Assembly (NCBI GenBank): GCA_013289835.1
Contig: JABCZG010000031.1
Location: forward strand, 1-50,420
Reading direction: 5' to 3'
DNA length: 50,420 nucleotides
Origin: Acidobacteriota bacterium
GTDB taxonomy: Bacteria > Acidobacteriota > Terriglobia > Acidiferrales > UBA7541
Part shown: positions 42,121 to 50,420 of the stretch, piece after piece
Layout: every line of letters starts with the position of its first letter
Numbering within the stretch: position 1 is the stretch's first letter
Position numbers and translations under genes: made by a program
The notes under the pieces: generated by a model
The model's database searches: none
What the model saw: the letters and a program-made list of their open reading frames with translations, nothing else
What the model was told of the DNA's origin: nothing

Positions 42121-43440
42121 ATGCGTCGATCCATCTTGTGTCTTTTTGCTTCACTACTCTTGAATGCCGGCGTTGTGCGGAGCCAGACTGCAGCGCCATC
42201 GCCTTCCGCTCTAACGGTGATTCGCGCGGGGACGCTGATAGATGGAACGAGCGCGGCAGCACGCAAGAATCAGCTGATTTTTGTCCGCGGAGAACGCATA
42301 GAGAAGGTGACAGATGCGTCGGCGGCGATTCCGGCGGAGGCCCAGATCATTGATCTTTCGAATGCGACGGTGCTGCCGGGGCTGATTGATTCGCACACGC
42401 ATATTTTTCTTTGGGGCGAGGATCCAAAGAAGGGCGGGTATGACGCGAACATCTTGAACGCAGGAATCGCGTTGCGTGCTGCGCGCGCCACTTTTGCGGC
42501 GCGGCGGGCGCTGGAGCAGGGTTTTACGACGATTCGGGATTTGGAGACGGAAGGCGCGGGGTACGGGGACATCGAGATCAAACAAGCGATCGAGGAAGGA
42601 ACGATTCCGGGGCCGAGAATCTTCGGCGCAACGCGGGCGATTTCGACGACCGGCGGGTACAACCTGGAGGGATATGCGCCGGAATTGGACATGCCCAAGG
42701 GCGCACAGCTTGTGGACGGCCCGGTGGAGGCGCGCAAGACCGCGCGGCAGCAGCTCGAGCACGGCGCGGATTGGATCAAGGTTTATATGACGCACCGCTC
42801 ATGGGCGGACAAACAGGGCAACCTTGTGTCGCAGCCGACGCTAACGGTGGAAGAGTTGAAGGCCATCGTAGATGAAACGCACGGCTGGCAGAAAAAAGTG
42901 GCGTGCCACGCGTACAACGGAATCGGTTTGCAGCGGGCACTGGATGGCGGATGCGATTCCATCGAGCATGGACTGGAAATCACCGATGCGCAGATCGCGC
43001 AGATGCAGCGGCAGGGGACGTGGTATTGCCCGACGTTGTCACCGTATTACGACGATTGGGCGCCGGCGGATACGCCGGGTGGAAAACGCGACCGCGCGCG
43101 GGCGGCGGCGCATGAAATCAGTTTCAAGAAAGCGATGCAGGCGCATTTGAAAATTGTGTTTGGTACGGACATGGGCGGGATTCCATGGACGGAGCCAATT
43201 GCGCAGGAGTTTGGAAGAATGGTTTCGCTCGGTATGGCGCCGATGGATGCGATTCAAGCGGCGACTTCGCGGGCAGCGGACATGCTGGACATGAAAGGCG
43301 AGATCGGAGTGATCGCGCCGGGCGCGTATGCGGAACTGATTGCGGTGTCCGGAGATCCGCTCAAGGACATCGGCGAACTGGAGCACGTGAAATTTGTGAT
43401 GCAGGATGGAGCGGTCTACAAAAACGAAGTCGGAAAATGA
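42121..43440 (+). CDS. Secreted metal-dependent amidohydrolase
   Basis: A 439-aa exported member of the amidohydrolase superfamily (imidazolonepropionase/prolidase-like group). Signal peptide MRRSILCLFASLLLNAGVVR. Metal site residues: His92 and His94 in DSHTHIF, the Lys in GADWIKVYMT that may be carboxylated, His in VACHAYN, EHGLEI and the Asp in FGTDMGG. The C-terminal return of the beta sandwich (IAPGAYAELIAVSGDPLKDI) is typical. GAGGAG lies 8 nt before the ATG. The substrate cannot be told from sequence. It lies 69 bp after fdhE on the same strand but without an obvious link to formate metabolism. Confidence 0.9.
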   Translation: MRRSILCLFASLLLNAGVVRSQTAAPSPSALTVIRAGTLIDGTSAAARKNQLIFVRGERIEKVTDASAAIPAEAQIIDLSNATVLPGLIDSHTHIFLWGEDPKKGGYDANILNAGIALRAARATFAARRALEQGFTTIRDLETEGAGYGDIEIKQAIEEGTIPGPRIFGATRAISTTGGYNLEGYAPELDMPKGAQLVDGPVEARKTARQQLEHGADWIKVYMTHRSWADKQGNLVSQPTLTVEELKAIVDETHGWQKKVACHAYNGIGLQRALDGGCDSIEHGLEITDAQIAQMQRQGTWYCPTLSPYYDDWAPADTPGGKRDRARAAAHEISFKKAMQAHLKIVFGTDMGGIPWTEPIAQEFGRMVSLGMAPMDAIQAATSRAADMLDMKGEIGVIAPGAYAELIAVSGDPLKDIGELEHVKFVMQDGAVYKNEVGK

Positions 43441-43464
43441 AACTTCGGTGGGTGGTGCGAGGTC

Positions 43465-43749
43465 TCAAACTTGGACGCGGACGCCCTTCCAGAAAGCAAT
43501 GCAGTCCTTGATTTCCGCGGCGGCTGGCTTGGGATCGGGATAATACCAGGCGGCGTTTTCGTTTTTCATGCCGTCCACTTCCACGTGGTAGTAATGCGCC
43601 GTTCCCTTCCACGGACAGATGGAAGTGTGGCTGCTGGGCTTGAGGAATTTCTTGGTGACGGCGTCCGGCGGGAAATACTGGTTCCCTTCCACCACCACAG
43701 TCGCGCCGCTCTCTGCGATTACCTGTCCGCCCCACGAGGCTTTGGCCAT
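43465..43749 (-). CDS. DUF427 family protein
   Basis: A 94-aa protein that fits the DUF427 family in length and motifs: MAKASWGGQVIAES, EGNQYFPPDAV, SICPWKGTAHYY and AAWYYPDPKPAA. The ATG at 43749 is chosen because GGAG lies 9 nt upstream and the protein then begins as family members do; in-frame sequence back to 43815 is not conserved-looking. The family has a small beta fold of unknown function. It converges with the amidohydrolase gene, 24 bp away. Confidence 0.9.
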   Translation of the reverse strand: MAKASWGGQVIAESGATVVVEGNQYFPPDAVTKKFLKPSSHTSICPWKGTAHYYHVEVDGMKNENAAWYYPDPKPAAAEIKDCIAFWKGVRVQV

Positions 43750-43935
43750 TTTCTGCATCTCCAACTCCAAAAACTTCCGCTCCAAGGATACTTCTTGATT
43801 AGCGAGTGTGTCCAAAACATTGGATGCGCGGGCGGCGCGATTGATGCAGAGAAATGAGGAGAGCGGGAAAATGACAGGCGCATCGAAGTGGAATCATCGA
43901 GTCAAACGGGGCCTTATAGCTACAAATCTGGAATT

Positions 43936-43944
43936 TGCTACAAT
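43936..43944 (+). promoter_or_regulatory. Extended -10 promoter element before the DUF6526 gene
   Basis: TGCTACAAT, an extended -10 with one mismatch to TGnTATAAT, lies 27 nt before the ATG at 43972. No -35 consensus. The identical nonamer precedes the FHA-PP2C gene at 20929. Confidence 0.45.
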
Positions 43945-43971
43945 CGGGCGCATCGAAGTGGAGGCAAGCCA

Positions 43972-44406
43972 ATGACCGAGCAGAGTTTCGCAAATCATGG
44001 AAAATACGTGCCGATGTATCATTTTTTCGCGGTGCCCGTTTTCGTTGTGAACTTTGTGTGGTCCCTTTTCCGATTGCGGACCTTGGGATTTTCGTTTGCA
44101 GGGATTTTTGGGGTGCTGCTGGCAGCAGCGCTGGTCGTGCTCGTTTTGGAAGCGCGGCTGTTTGCGCTGGCGGTGCAGGACCGCGTCATCCGGCTCGAAG
44201 AGCGAGTACGTTATGAGCGTGTATTGCCGGAGGAATTGCGCTGGCGCGCCGATGAGCTCACGGTAAATCAGTTCGTGGCGCTGCGGTTCGCCAGCGACGA
44301 CGAACTGCCGCAACTGATGCGCAAAGTGCTTGACGAAAAACTGACGGAGCGCAAAGCGATCAAGCAGTTGATCAAGACTTGGAGGCCGGATTACCTGCGC
44401 GCGTAG
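43972..44406 (+). CDS. DUF6526-like membrane protein
   Basis: A 144-aa protein beginning MTEQSFANHGKYVPMYHFF, which I recognise as the start of a small family (DUF6526) of two-helix membrane proteins. Two hydrophobic segments (AVPVFVVNFVWSLF and GIFGVLLAAALVVLVLEARL) precede a soluble C-terminal domain (RLEERVRYERVLPEELRWRA, then LPQLMRKVLDEKLTERKAIK). GGAGG lies before the ATG at 43972; the in-frame extension back to 43888 overlaps the promoter-like element. Function unknown. Convergent with the SDR gene. Confidence 0.75.
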   Translation: MTEQSFANHGKYVPMYHFFAVPVFVVNFVWSLFRLRTLGFSFAGIFGVLLAAALVVLVLEARLFALAVQDRVIRLEERVRYERVLPEELRWRADELTVNQFVALRFASDDELPQLMRKVLDEKLTERKAIKQLIKTWRPDYLRA

Positions 44407-44417
44407 CTCAGTCCTGA

Positions 44418-45212
44418 CTAGAAAATGCCTCGAACGACTCCGCCTTCGGCGCGGACGGCGGCGCCGTTGATTGCAACAGCCTGCGTGCTGGCGACAAAAG
44501 CGACCACGGCGGCGACTTCTTCAGGTGTTTCGAAGCGCTTCAAGAGCGAAGAAGGCCGGATGGTTGAAAAAAACTGCTTCTCAAATTCCGCGGATGAGAT
44601 TCCTTGCTGCTTGGCCAGGCTCTCGACGAAATTGACGGCGCCTTCGGAAGCCGTTGGCCCGGCAAGAACGGAATTCACGGTGACGCCGGTGCCCGCCACG
44701 GATTCCGCGATCCCGCGCGCGATCGACACCTGCGCGGTCTTTGTCATGCCGTAGTGAACCATTTCGGCCGGAATATTCTGGGCCGATTCGCTGGAAATGA
44801 AAATGATGCGGCCCCAGTTTTTCTTGAGCATCCCCGGCAAGTAGTGGCGGGCGAGGCGAACTCCGCTCAAGACGTTGACTTCGAAAAAACGAAGCCAGTC
44901 GGAGTCGGGAATCTCGAGAAACGGTTTGACTTCAAAGATTCCGAGGTTGTTCACGAGAACATCGGCGTCCGGGACTTGCTTCAGAAATGCCGCAACACCC
45001 TGGGCGGAGCCGAGATCAGCTGCGACGCCGCGAACATCCGCATTCTTGACGTGTTCGCGAATTTTCTCGAGCGCGGAAGTAACTCGCGCTTCGGTGCGGC
45101 CGTTAACGACGACTTTCGCGCCTTCGGCAGCGAGTGCCGCGGCGATGGCGAAACCGATGCCCGCGGTCGAGCCGGAGACGACTGCGGTTTTGCCCTTCAG
45201 TCCGAGATCCAT
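44418..45212 (-). CDS. Short-chain dehydrogenase/reductase
   Basis: A 264-aa classical SDR. Cofactor motif SGSTAGIGFAIA near residues 13-24 with NGRTEARV suggesting NADP; NNLG at 88-91; Ser140/141 and the catalytic Tyr154 and Lys158 in HYGMTK. The ATG at 45212 is preceded by GGGAG. The substrate is unknown. It is 40 bp downstream of an aldo/keto reductase gene on the same strand, so a two-gene redox operon is likely. Confidence 0.92.
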   Translation of the reverse strand: MDLGLKGKTAVVSGSTAGIGFAIAAALAAEGAKVVVNGRTEARVTSALEKIREHVKNADVRGVAADLGSAQGVAAFLKQVPDADVLVNNLGIFEVKPFLEIPDSDWLRFFEVNVLSGVRLARHYLPGMLKKNWGRIIFISSESAQNIPAEMVHYGMTKTAQVSIARGIAESVAGTGVTVNSVLAGPTASEGAVNFVESLAKQQGISSAEFEKQFFSTIRPSSLLKRFETPEEVAAVVAFVASTQAVAINGAAVRAEGGVVRGIF

Positions 45213-45252
45213 TTTTCCACTCCCTAATTTCCGCGCCGACGTTCGAATCGCG

Positions 45253-46224
45253 CTACCTTGCCACGGCGACAGCGGCGGCGCCTTCGATCTCAGCAATCTC
45301 TTCGGGTGAGAGTTTCAATTCGCCGGCGCGCATGACGCCTTCGGCTTGCTTGGCGTTGCGAGCGCCGACGATGGCGCCGGTGAGGGCGGAATGGCGAAGC
45401 GTCCAGACGATGGCAACTTCGCCGGGTGTGCGGCCGTGCCGCTCGCCAACGTGGCGAAGACGCTCGACGAGTTCGATATTTTTCGAAAGGCGCGGCTCGC
45501 GGAACTCGGGATTGCGACTGCGGAAATCATCGGCTGGAAGCGCGGCGGCGCGTTCGCGAGTCATCGCGCCGGTGAGCAGGCCGGAAGCCATCGGCGCGTA
45601 GCTGATTACGCCAATTCCCTGCTTTTCACAGTAGGGAAGGATTTCGGTTTCGATTTTGCGACGGATCAAGGAATATGGCGGCTGGAGAGAAGTTATCGGA
45701 GCGATTTTTTCGGCGCGCTTGAGTTGCTCGACGTTGAAATTCGAAACGCCAACCCAGCGGACTTTGCCCTCTTTTTTCAGAGCGGCGAGAGTTTGCCAGG
45801 CTTCTTCAAGGCCGGGGCCGTTATCCTCGGGAGGCCAGTGCATTTGATAGAGATCGATGGTCTCGACCTGCAAGCGGCGCAGGCTGTCCTCACATTCGCG
45901 GCGAATGGAATCCGCTTTGAAAGCCTGGTGGACTTTCCCTTTTTCGTCCCACCGCAAAACGCATTTGGTAAACACGTAAGGACGCGGGCCGCGCCATTCC
46001 TTCAAGGCGCGAGCAACGATTTCCTCGGAATGGCCGAGGCCATAAACCGCGGCGGTGTCAATCCAGTTGACTCCCAATTCGAGCGCGCGATGAATTGCGG
46101 CGAGGGAGTCGGTGTCGTCCTGGGCACCCCAGCCAAATTCCCAGCCGGAGCCGCCGAGGGCCCAGGCTCCAAAACCAACGGGTGTGATCTTGATGTCCGA
46201 GTTTCCTAATTTTCGCGTTTCCAT
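45253..46224 (-). CDS. Aldo/keto reductase
   Basis: A 323-aa NADPH-dependent TIM-barrel oxidoreductase. The catalytic tetrad is visible: Asp56 and Tyr61 in DTAAVYGLGHSE, Lys87 in VFTKC and His129 in QMHW. C-terminal ALTGAIVGARNAKQ is the cofactor-binding loop. The ATG at 46224 has GGGAGG 7 nt upstream; sequence further upstream in frame is not conserved-looking. It resembles the AKR11/general-stress type group, but the substrate is not inferable. First gene of the pair with the SDR gene. Confidence 0.92.
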   Translation of the reverse strand: METRKLGNSDIKITPVGFGAWALGGSGWEFGWGAQDDTDSLAAIHRALELGVNWIDTAAVYGLGHSEEIVARALKEWRGPRPYVFTKCVLRWDEKGKVHQAFKADSIRRECEDSLRRLQVETIDLYQMHWPPEDNGPGLEEAWQTLAALKKEGKVRWVGVSNFNVEQLKRAEKIAPITSLQPPYSLIRRKIETEILPYCEKQGIGVISYAPMASGLLTGAMTRERAAALPADDFRSRNPEFREPRLSKNIELVERLRHVGERHGRTPGEVAIVWTLRHSALTGAIVGARNAKQAEGVMRAGELKLSPEEIAEIEGAAAVAVAR

Positions 46225-46353
46225 TCGAACACCTCCCGAACTTGTGCTCTGCACGATTTTCGCGCGCGGTCATTCTAAATCTTCTTTCTTGTCGTTGGAT
46301 GACTTGTTTGAAAGAAAAGTTAGAGGCTTTTGAGGGAGGAAAAGGTACGTCGG

Positions 46354-49300
46354 TTAATTTGCTGTGATTGCGGCATCCAGCGAATAGGTCTGACCATCGG
46401 GATTGGTGATCATCATTTGCTGAGGACCGGAGACCAGGCTGGGGGTTACGACTGAGAGAGTGTTGACGTCCTTGAAAGAAACTGTCGCGCTCTTCCCGTT
46501 GAACGAAACGGTGGCGCCGGTCTGGAAGCCACTGCCTCGAATGGCAAGCGTGGTGCCGCCGGATGCGGCGGCAGTGGTGGGAGAAATGGCGCCGATTCCC
46601 AACGGAACTACGGCGAGTTGAACCACGGTCAGAGCGGCGTTTTGCGCAGTGCCGTCGGAGGAGGTGATGGCGAAAAGTCTTTGGCCGTTTTCATCGGTGG
46701 TGAGGAAACTGCCGTGAAGGCCATCTACATCCGTCATGAATTGTTGCGGGAGAAATAGGCGGAAGCGAAGCGCGCCGGAGTGGGCGTCGATGATGTCAAC
46801 CCCACCCTTCACTCCCGCGCTTCCCGGCGCTCCCGTCAAGAACGGCTGATAGATCAGCGCGCTAGATGGATGGAGAGTGACTCCGGGGACTGACTCGCGT
46901 CCGGGAATTTGCGCGAGTTCGGCGGAGGTGGGAACAGCGGTTAGCGAAAGATCCGAAGCATGAATTTCTGTGGCGCCGCTGACTTGCATGGCAAACATGG
47001 TGCCGTCGGCCGCGGTGCCGAGATCGGCGGTGGAGGCGTTGGCGGTGGAAGTGGTGAACTGATTCGGTGCGGTGGCAGTCCAGTAGGCGAGGGGTCCGCC
47101 CGGAGCGGAACCGAAGGCAAGAAAAACTTGATCGCCCGCGGCGCTGCTTTGGATTAATGGCGCGCCGGTCAGACTGGTGACCTCCGGCTGAGGAGCCGGC
47201 TGAATCGTTGGCGGGCTTGCGGTGAGATTCATTTGCGCCAGGCAGGCGGAACATGCGCCGGAGGAACCGCCTTCGCCGCTCAGGCCGACGAAAACCGTCT
47301 GCGTGCTGGTGGCGGCGACGCGCGCGGGGCCGGAATTGGTGAAACCGGGAACGCCGCCGACAGGAACAGTGCTGCCGGTGCCGAGAACGGGGTCGAGAAG
47401 ATAAACACTTTGAGCGCCGAAATCGGCGACGATGAGTTGCGAGGCGTCGGGTGTCATCGCGAGGCCGCGCAAGCCCGCGTCGGGAGGAGGGCCGTCGGGA
47501 GGCTCGATGGGCGCGAGGAAAATTTGCTGTTGCAAGTCGAAGAGGTCCACGTGATCGATGTTGGTGAGGTAGATGCGCTGGCGGGTTTGATCGTAAAGCA
47601 GAAATTTGTACAGGCCAGGTTTCGAATACGTTTGCACGCTTTGCAGATATTGAAAGGACTTCGCGGAGGTGATGGACCCTGCTGGGACAACGATGGAAAC
47701 GTCCGCTGCTCCCGCGGTGCCAGCCGGCGTTTGCAGGGTTATGCACTGGATAGAAAAAGGGTATGTGGCGTCGAGGCTAAGCGAGGAGGCGATGCTTTTT
47801 ACGTTCACTACACTTTGTACGGTCGCGGCGGCGCCACCGATCGTGACGGTTATTTTTGTGGGGTCACTGCCGAAACCGTAGCCATAGATTTGGACCGTAT
47901 CGCCGCCGGCGGAAGCTCCGGCATTCGGGAGGATTTGCAAAATCTGCGGGCCGTAGCTGAAGGCGTCTGGAGCGAGGGCGAGCCAGCCGCCGAGGAAGAA
48001 TGCGGTCACGTTGAGGGCGCCGGTCGTGGCGTTTGGCGGGGAGATTGCGCTGATCTGAACGGGACCGGAAACGGTGACGCTCGAAACGAGCTGTGTGCCG
48101 AATTTCAGTTGGGCGGGCGAAGTGAAATTTTGGCCCGCGAGAACAATCGAGGTTCCGCCAATGTTGGGGCCTTCGGAAGGCTGGAGACTTGGTGCGGGAG
48201 CGAGGCTCGGGGCCGCGAAAGAAAGCGTCCCCGGCGTTGCGGCGTCCACAAAGCTGATGCCGCGATTCGAAAGACTGAAGAGGAGTTGCGTTTCGTCAGC
48301 GTCTTCGATTTGCGAGGAGACGCCTTGAATCGCAGCGTCGGAGACGCGGCCGACGAGCTGCGCGGTTTGACCATTGAGAACGGTGATGAACGATGCGCCT
48401 GCCGAGGACTCGCTGACGTAGAGAAAGTTTCCATCGCGAGAGAAAGCGACGCCGCTAACAGTTGCAGGGAGATAGACGCCGACCTGGTTGAGAGAGCCGT
48501 CCAGTAGCACAAGTTTTGGTGTACCGCCAATGGTGAGGACCACGGCAAAACGAGTGGCGTCGGGATTTGCCGCAATGCTTGGGATTGTGCCTGCGCCGAG
48601 CGCCAATGGCCCGGCGACGACGCTGCCCGTGGCGTTATAGATGGCGATTTCGCCGCTGGCGTCATTGGCGGCGGCAAGAACCTTCGAATGATCGCCGGAA
48701 CGGGCGAGGACGCCGACTCCTTGCTGAAACAGCGCGGGCGCGGTGGAAGTGAGATCGATCAATACATTTGAAGAGGGATCCCAGAGCGCCAGAAGTGCTT
48801 CCGAAGAAACGGGCTGGCGAAGACGGACCATGCATTTTCCGTTCGAAAGGGAGAGGACTTCCTCGGGACGATTGAAGATCGTGCCGGGTAGCGGAGTAAG
48901 ACCGGGCAAGAGATAGCGCGCGTTGCTGTGTAGCGACGCGACGTCAATGGCGACGACTCGTTGCAAGGAAGTGCCCACCCAAATGGTAGTGCCGTCGGCG
49001 GAGAGGTCGGCGCTGCTGGCTCCGGGGATAGAAATTTGCGCGACGCGGCTTTGGTCCACGGAGGAGAAAACGTCAACCCGATTCATGGCACGATTGGCAA
49101 CGAAGACATGCTTGTTGGCGGGGTCGTAGGCGACATGGCGATGATGCGGCTCGCCAAAGGGATTGTCGGCGGCTGAAGTTGCATCCGTGCGTGCGTAGGT
49201 TGTGCGCGGCAAGGCTGAGCCCGCCGCACTCTGCACCGCGAGGTCCAGATTCTGGCTGTGAGAAAGAGCTCCACTCGTTCCGAGGGCCGAAATCGTGAAC

Positions 49301-49644
49301 GAACCTGTGGCGGCGTTCGCCGTGGCGCCGAAGATGATTTGGGTGTTTGCTCCGGACGCCAGTGTGAAGGGGCTCGCGGGATTGGAGATGACGCCAGCCG
49401 GAAGGCCACTGAGCGAGATCTGTACGCTGCCGGTAAACCCGTTCAGTGGGCTAACGGAGACGTTGAGAGAATTGTTCGTGGCTCCCTGTTGAACAGAAAC
49501 CGAATTCGTGGAGAGCACCAGGGAGAAATCAGGAACTGGCGGCGGGGGTGGAGCGACGAAGGACGAGCCGCCTCCACAGCTCGCACAGAGGAATGCGGCG
49601 AAGGCAAGAACTACAATCGGGAGGCCGCGCTGCGACCGTCCCAT
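46354..49644 (-). CDS. Large secreted IPT/TIG and beta-propeller lipoprotein
   Basis: A 1096-aa exported protein. It has a signal sequence (LPIVVLAFAAFLCASCGGG) with a cysteine followed by Gly/Ser, suggesting a lipoprotein although the lipobox is imperfect. Order: Pro-rich linker; an Ig-like domain (SVSVQQGATNNSLNVSVSPL); a YVTN-like propeller (HVAYDPANKHVFVANRAMNR); IPT/TIG domains (EGPNIGGTSIVLAGQNF, NAGASAGGDTVQIYGYGFG); a second propeller (QIYLTNIDHVDLFDL-like repeats); and a last IPT domain (TTAAASGGTTLAIRGSGF). No catalytic motif. Probably a cell-surface binding protein. GGGGT lies 6 nt before the ATG; the in-frame extension to 49731 lies within the transcript leader. Confidence 0.88.
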   Translation of the reverse strand: MGRSQRGLPIVVLAFAAFLCASCGGGSSFVAPPPPPVPDFSLVLSTNSVSVQQGATNNSLNVSVSPLNGFTGSVQISLSGLPAGVISNPASPFTLASGANTQIIFGATANAATGSFTISALGTSGALSHSQNLDLAVQSAAGSALPRTTYARTDATSAADNPFGEPHHRHVAYDPANKHVFVANRAMNRVDVFSSVDQSRVAQISIPGASSADLSADGTTIWVGTSLQRVVAIDVASLHSNARYLLPGLTPLPGTIFNRPEEVLSLSNGKCMVRLRQPVSSEALLALWDPSSNVLIDLTSTAPALFQQGVGVLARSGDHSKVLAAANDASGEIAIYNATGSVVAGPLALGAGTIPSIAANPDATRFAVVLTIGGTPKLVLLDGSLNQVGVYLPATVSGVAFSRDGNFLYVSESSAGASFITVLNGQTAQLVGRVSDAAIQGVSSQIEDADETQLLFSLSNRGISFVDAATPGTLSFAAPSLAPAPSLQPSEGPNIGGTSIVLAGQNFTSPAQLKFGTQLVSSVTVSGPVQISAISPPNATTGALNVTAFFLGGWLALAPDAFSYGPQILQILPNAGASAGGDTVQIYGYGFGSDPTKITVTIGGAAATVQSVVNVKSIASSLSLDATYPFSIQCITLQTPAGTAGAADVSIVVPAGSITSAKSFQYLQSVQTYSKPGLYKFLLYDQTRQRIYLTNIDHVDLFDLQQQIFLAPIEPPDGPPPDAGLRGLAMTPDASQLIVADFGAQSVYLLDPVLGTGSTVPVGGVPGFTNSGPARVAATSTQTVFVGLSGEGGSSGACSACLAQMNLTASPPTIQPAPQPEVTSLTGAPLIQSSAAGDQVFLAFGSAPGGPLAYWTATAPNQFTTSTANASTADLGTAADGTMFAMQVSGATEIHASDLSLTAVPTSAELAQIPGRESVPGVTLHPSSALIYQPFLTGAPGSAGVKGGVDIIDAHSGALRFRLFLPQQFMTDVDGLHGSFLTTDENGQRLFAITSSDGTAQNAALTVVQLAVVPLGIGAISPTTAAASGGTTLAIRGSGFQTGATVSFNGKSATVSFKDVNTLSVVTPSLVSGPQQMMITNPDGQTYSLDAAITAN

Positions 49645-49768
49645 AGAGTGACCCCACGAACATTCCGCGCAGGAGGCAGGTAGTCCGAACCAGAAACATT
49701 CGGGCCCGACTGATGCGCTTGCACTCTGCACTTATACTGGGCGCTTGCCCCGAGGAAAGCCCGGGGCA

Positions 49769-49796
49769 ATAATAATCCAACTTCATAAGTTGTCAA
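49769..49796 (-). promoter_or_regulatory. Sigma70-type promoter of the IPT lipoprotein gene
   Basis: On the minus strand TTGACA (49796-49791), a 16-nt spacer and TATTAT (49774-49769). It gives a leader of about 118 nt before the ATG at 49644, beginning with a GCCCCG/CGGGGC hairpin. Confidence 0.75.
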
Positions 49797-49834
49797 GTTA
49801 AGAAATATAGGGAAAGAGAGGCGAGGCAGAAATG

Positions 49835-49866
49835 AAGAGCGTCCCGGCTGAAACCGGGACGCTCTT
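49835..49866 (-). terminator. Perfect hairpin terminator after the bactofilin gene
   Basis: AAGAGCGTCCCGG and CCGGGACGCTCTT form a perfect 13-bp stem around a 6-nt loop, 26 nt beyond the bactofilin stop codon. On the minus strand CATTTCTG follows, so the T-run is short; the terminal A/T pairs of the stem would help. It separates the bactofilin gene from the next promoter. Confidence 0.8.
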
Positions 49867-49891
49867 GAAATTCTCCGAGAGATGAAGAGTG

Positions 49892-50332
49892 TTAAATCGT
49901 TTTGGTGGCCGCAGCGCCTGCGGACGCCTGAGAACTCCGAGCGAAAGCATTGCCGCTCGGTTCCTTCTCCGCGCTCTTGTCGATTTCGATGGAACCTTTG
50001 AAATAGGCGCCGTCTTCGATCATGATGCGCGCGGTAGTCAGGTCACCGTTGACCGAACCATCCTTCTTGATCTCAATCCGATCCTTGGCGCGAAGGTTGC
50101 CCTTCACGTTGCCGTACACCACCACCTCGCGGGCGATAATGTCGGCGGTAACTTTGGCGGTGGCACCGATGGTCAACTTCCGCTCATCAAGCTGGATCAG
50201 TCCTTCGACCGAGCCGTCAATCAGCAGATCCTCGTTGCCGGAGATCTCGCCTTTCACGTGCAGGCTGGCGCCGAGGCGCGCGGTGGCGCGGTCAGCGGTA
50301 GCCCCTAATGGACGCATGGCATCTGTACTCAT
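49892..50332 (-). CDS. Bactofilin
   Basis: A 146-aa polymer-forming cytoskeletal protein of the bactofilin (DUF583) family. The core is a right-handed beta helix of short repeats: LGASLHVKGEISGNEDLLID, EGLIQLDERKLTIGATAKV, ADIIAREVVVYGNVKGNLRA, RIEIKKDGSVNGDLTTARI and IEDGAYFKGSIEI. Disordered charged tails flank it, as in the family. The ATG at 50332 with GGGAGG 11 nt upstream is preferred; a TTG at 50383 is possible. Bactofilins self-assemble into filaments without nucleotide and usually act in cell shape or envelope organisation. The partner peptidase often encoded beside bactofilins (M23) is not within the window. Confidence 0.95.
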   Translation of the reverse strand: MSTDAMRPLGATADRATARLGASLHVKGEISGNEDLLIDGSVEGLIQLDERKLTIGATAKVTADIIAREVVVYGNVKGNLRAKDRIEIKKDGSVNGDLTTARIMIEDGAYFKGSIEIDKSAEKEPSGNAFARSSQASAGAAATKTI

Positions 50333-50420
50333 TGCGGGTTTATCCTCCCAAGCTGCCGGAGCGGACTTCGGCGGCTGATTCAATTGTGAATTTCTTGGAT
50401 CCGGGTGGCCGGGTAGCGGC

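Noticed and set aside
47233..48507. 424-codon open frame antisense to the IPT lipoprotein gene
   Set aside because: Shadow of a long GC-rich gene; sense protein has clear IPT domains.
49645..49770. c-di-GMP (GEMM) riboswitch upstream of the IPT lipoprotein gene
   Set aside because: The conserved GEMM core could not be found; only generic hairpins are visible.
1..50420. tRNA or rRNA genes
   Set aside because: All spacers longer than about 100 bp were read on both strands by eye for T-loop motifs and cloverleaf arms; none found.

Overview
The window is a GC-rich bacterial chromosome segment that most resembles a soil Acidobacteriota (Terriglobia/Acidobacteriia type). This placement is inferred from gene content: an orphan duplicated permease of the ADOP type, a very large Oar-like TonB-dependent receptor with an N-terminal carboxypeptidase-regulatory-like domain, a DUF3857 protein, a DUF6526 protein, a bactofilin, a REP-associated tyrosine transposase and several low-complexity intergenic repeats. 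No rRNA or tRNA gene, CRISPR array or prophage was seen.

Layout. 1-3.9 kb (minus strand): the str operon rpsL-rpsG-fusA-tuf, with a strong sigma70-type promoter at 3829-3857 and a leader of about 365 nt; tuf runs off the left edge. 4.1-8.0 kb: a secreted M28 metallopeptidase and, divergently, a periplasmic DUF3857/transglutaminase-like protein that lacks the catalytic cysteine and has mosaic codon use. 8.2-13.5 kb (minus strand): the translation block rplM-rpsI-rpsB-tsf-pyrH-frr, interrupted by one opposite-strand secreted hypothetical, with readable promoter, terminators and a structured rpsB leader. 13.8-22.8 kb (plus strand): an LolA-like secreted protein, a LysM protein, the Oar-like receptor with a sigma54-like promoter site upstream, a class IV aminotransferase and an FHA-GAF-PP2C phosphatase.

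22.9-29.2 kb looks accessory: a small membrane protein next to an RtcB-type RNA ligase, a REP/RAYT module (transposase bracketed by hairpin repeats), two unrecognised small genes that could be an orphan effector/immunity-like pair, a repeat-rich gene-free stretch and three small unrecognised genes. A 65-nt intergenic element occurs twice in this island.

29.2-36.2 kb (minus strand): an ADOP permease, then a complete tripartite ABC exporter operon (HlyD-type adaptor, ATPase, two FtsX-type permeases). 36.5-42.05 kb (plus strand): a membrane-bound, Tat-exported formate dehydrogenase operon, catalytic subunit - FeS subunit - cytochrome b subunit - FdhE. The catalytic subunit is a selenoprotein: an in-frame TGA at 37108 is followed by a SECIS-like hairpin, so naive gene calling splits it in two. 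42.1-50.4 kb: a secreted amidohydrolase, DUF427 and DUF6526 proteins, an aldo/keto reductase-SDR pair, a 1096-residue IPT/TIG beta-propeller lipoprotein and a bactofilin.

Functionally the window combines the core translation machinery with envelope functions (receptor, exporters, bactofilin, LysM and IPT proteins) and a respiratory formate oxidation module whose expression requires a selenocysteine system that is not encoded here.
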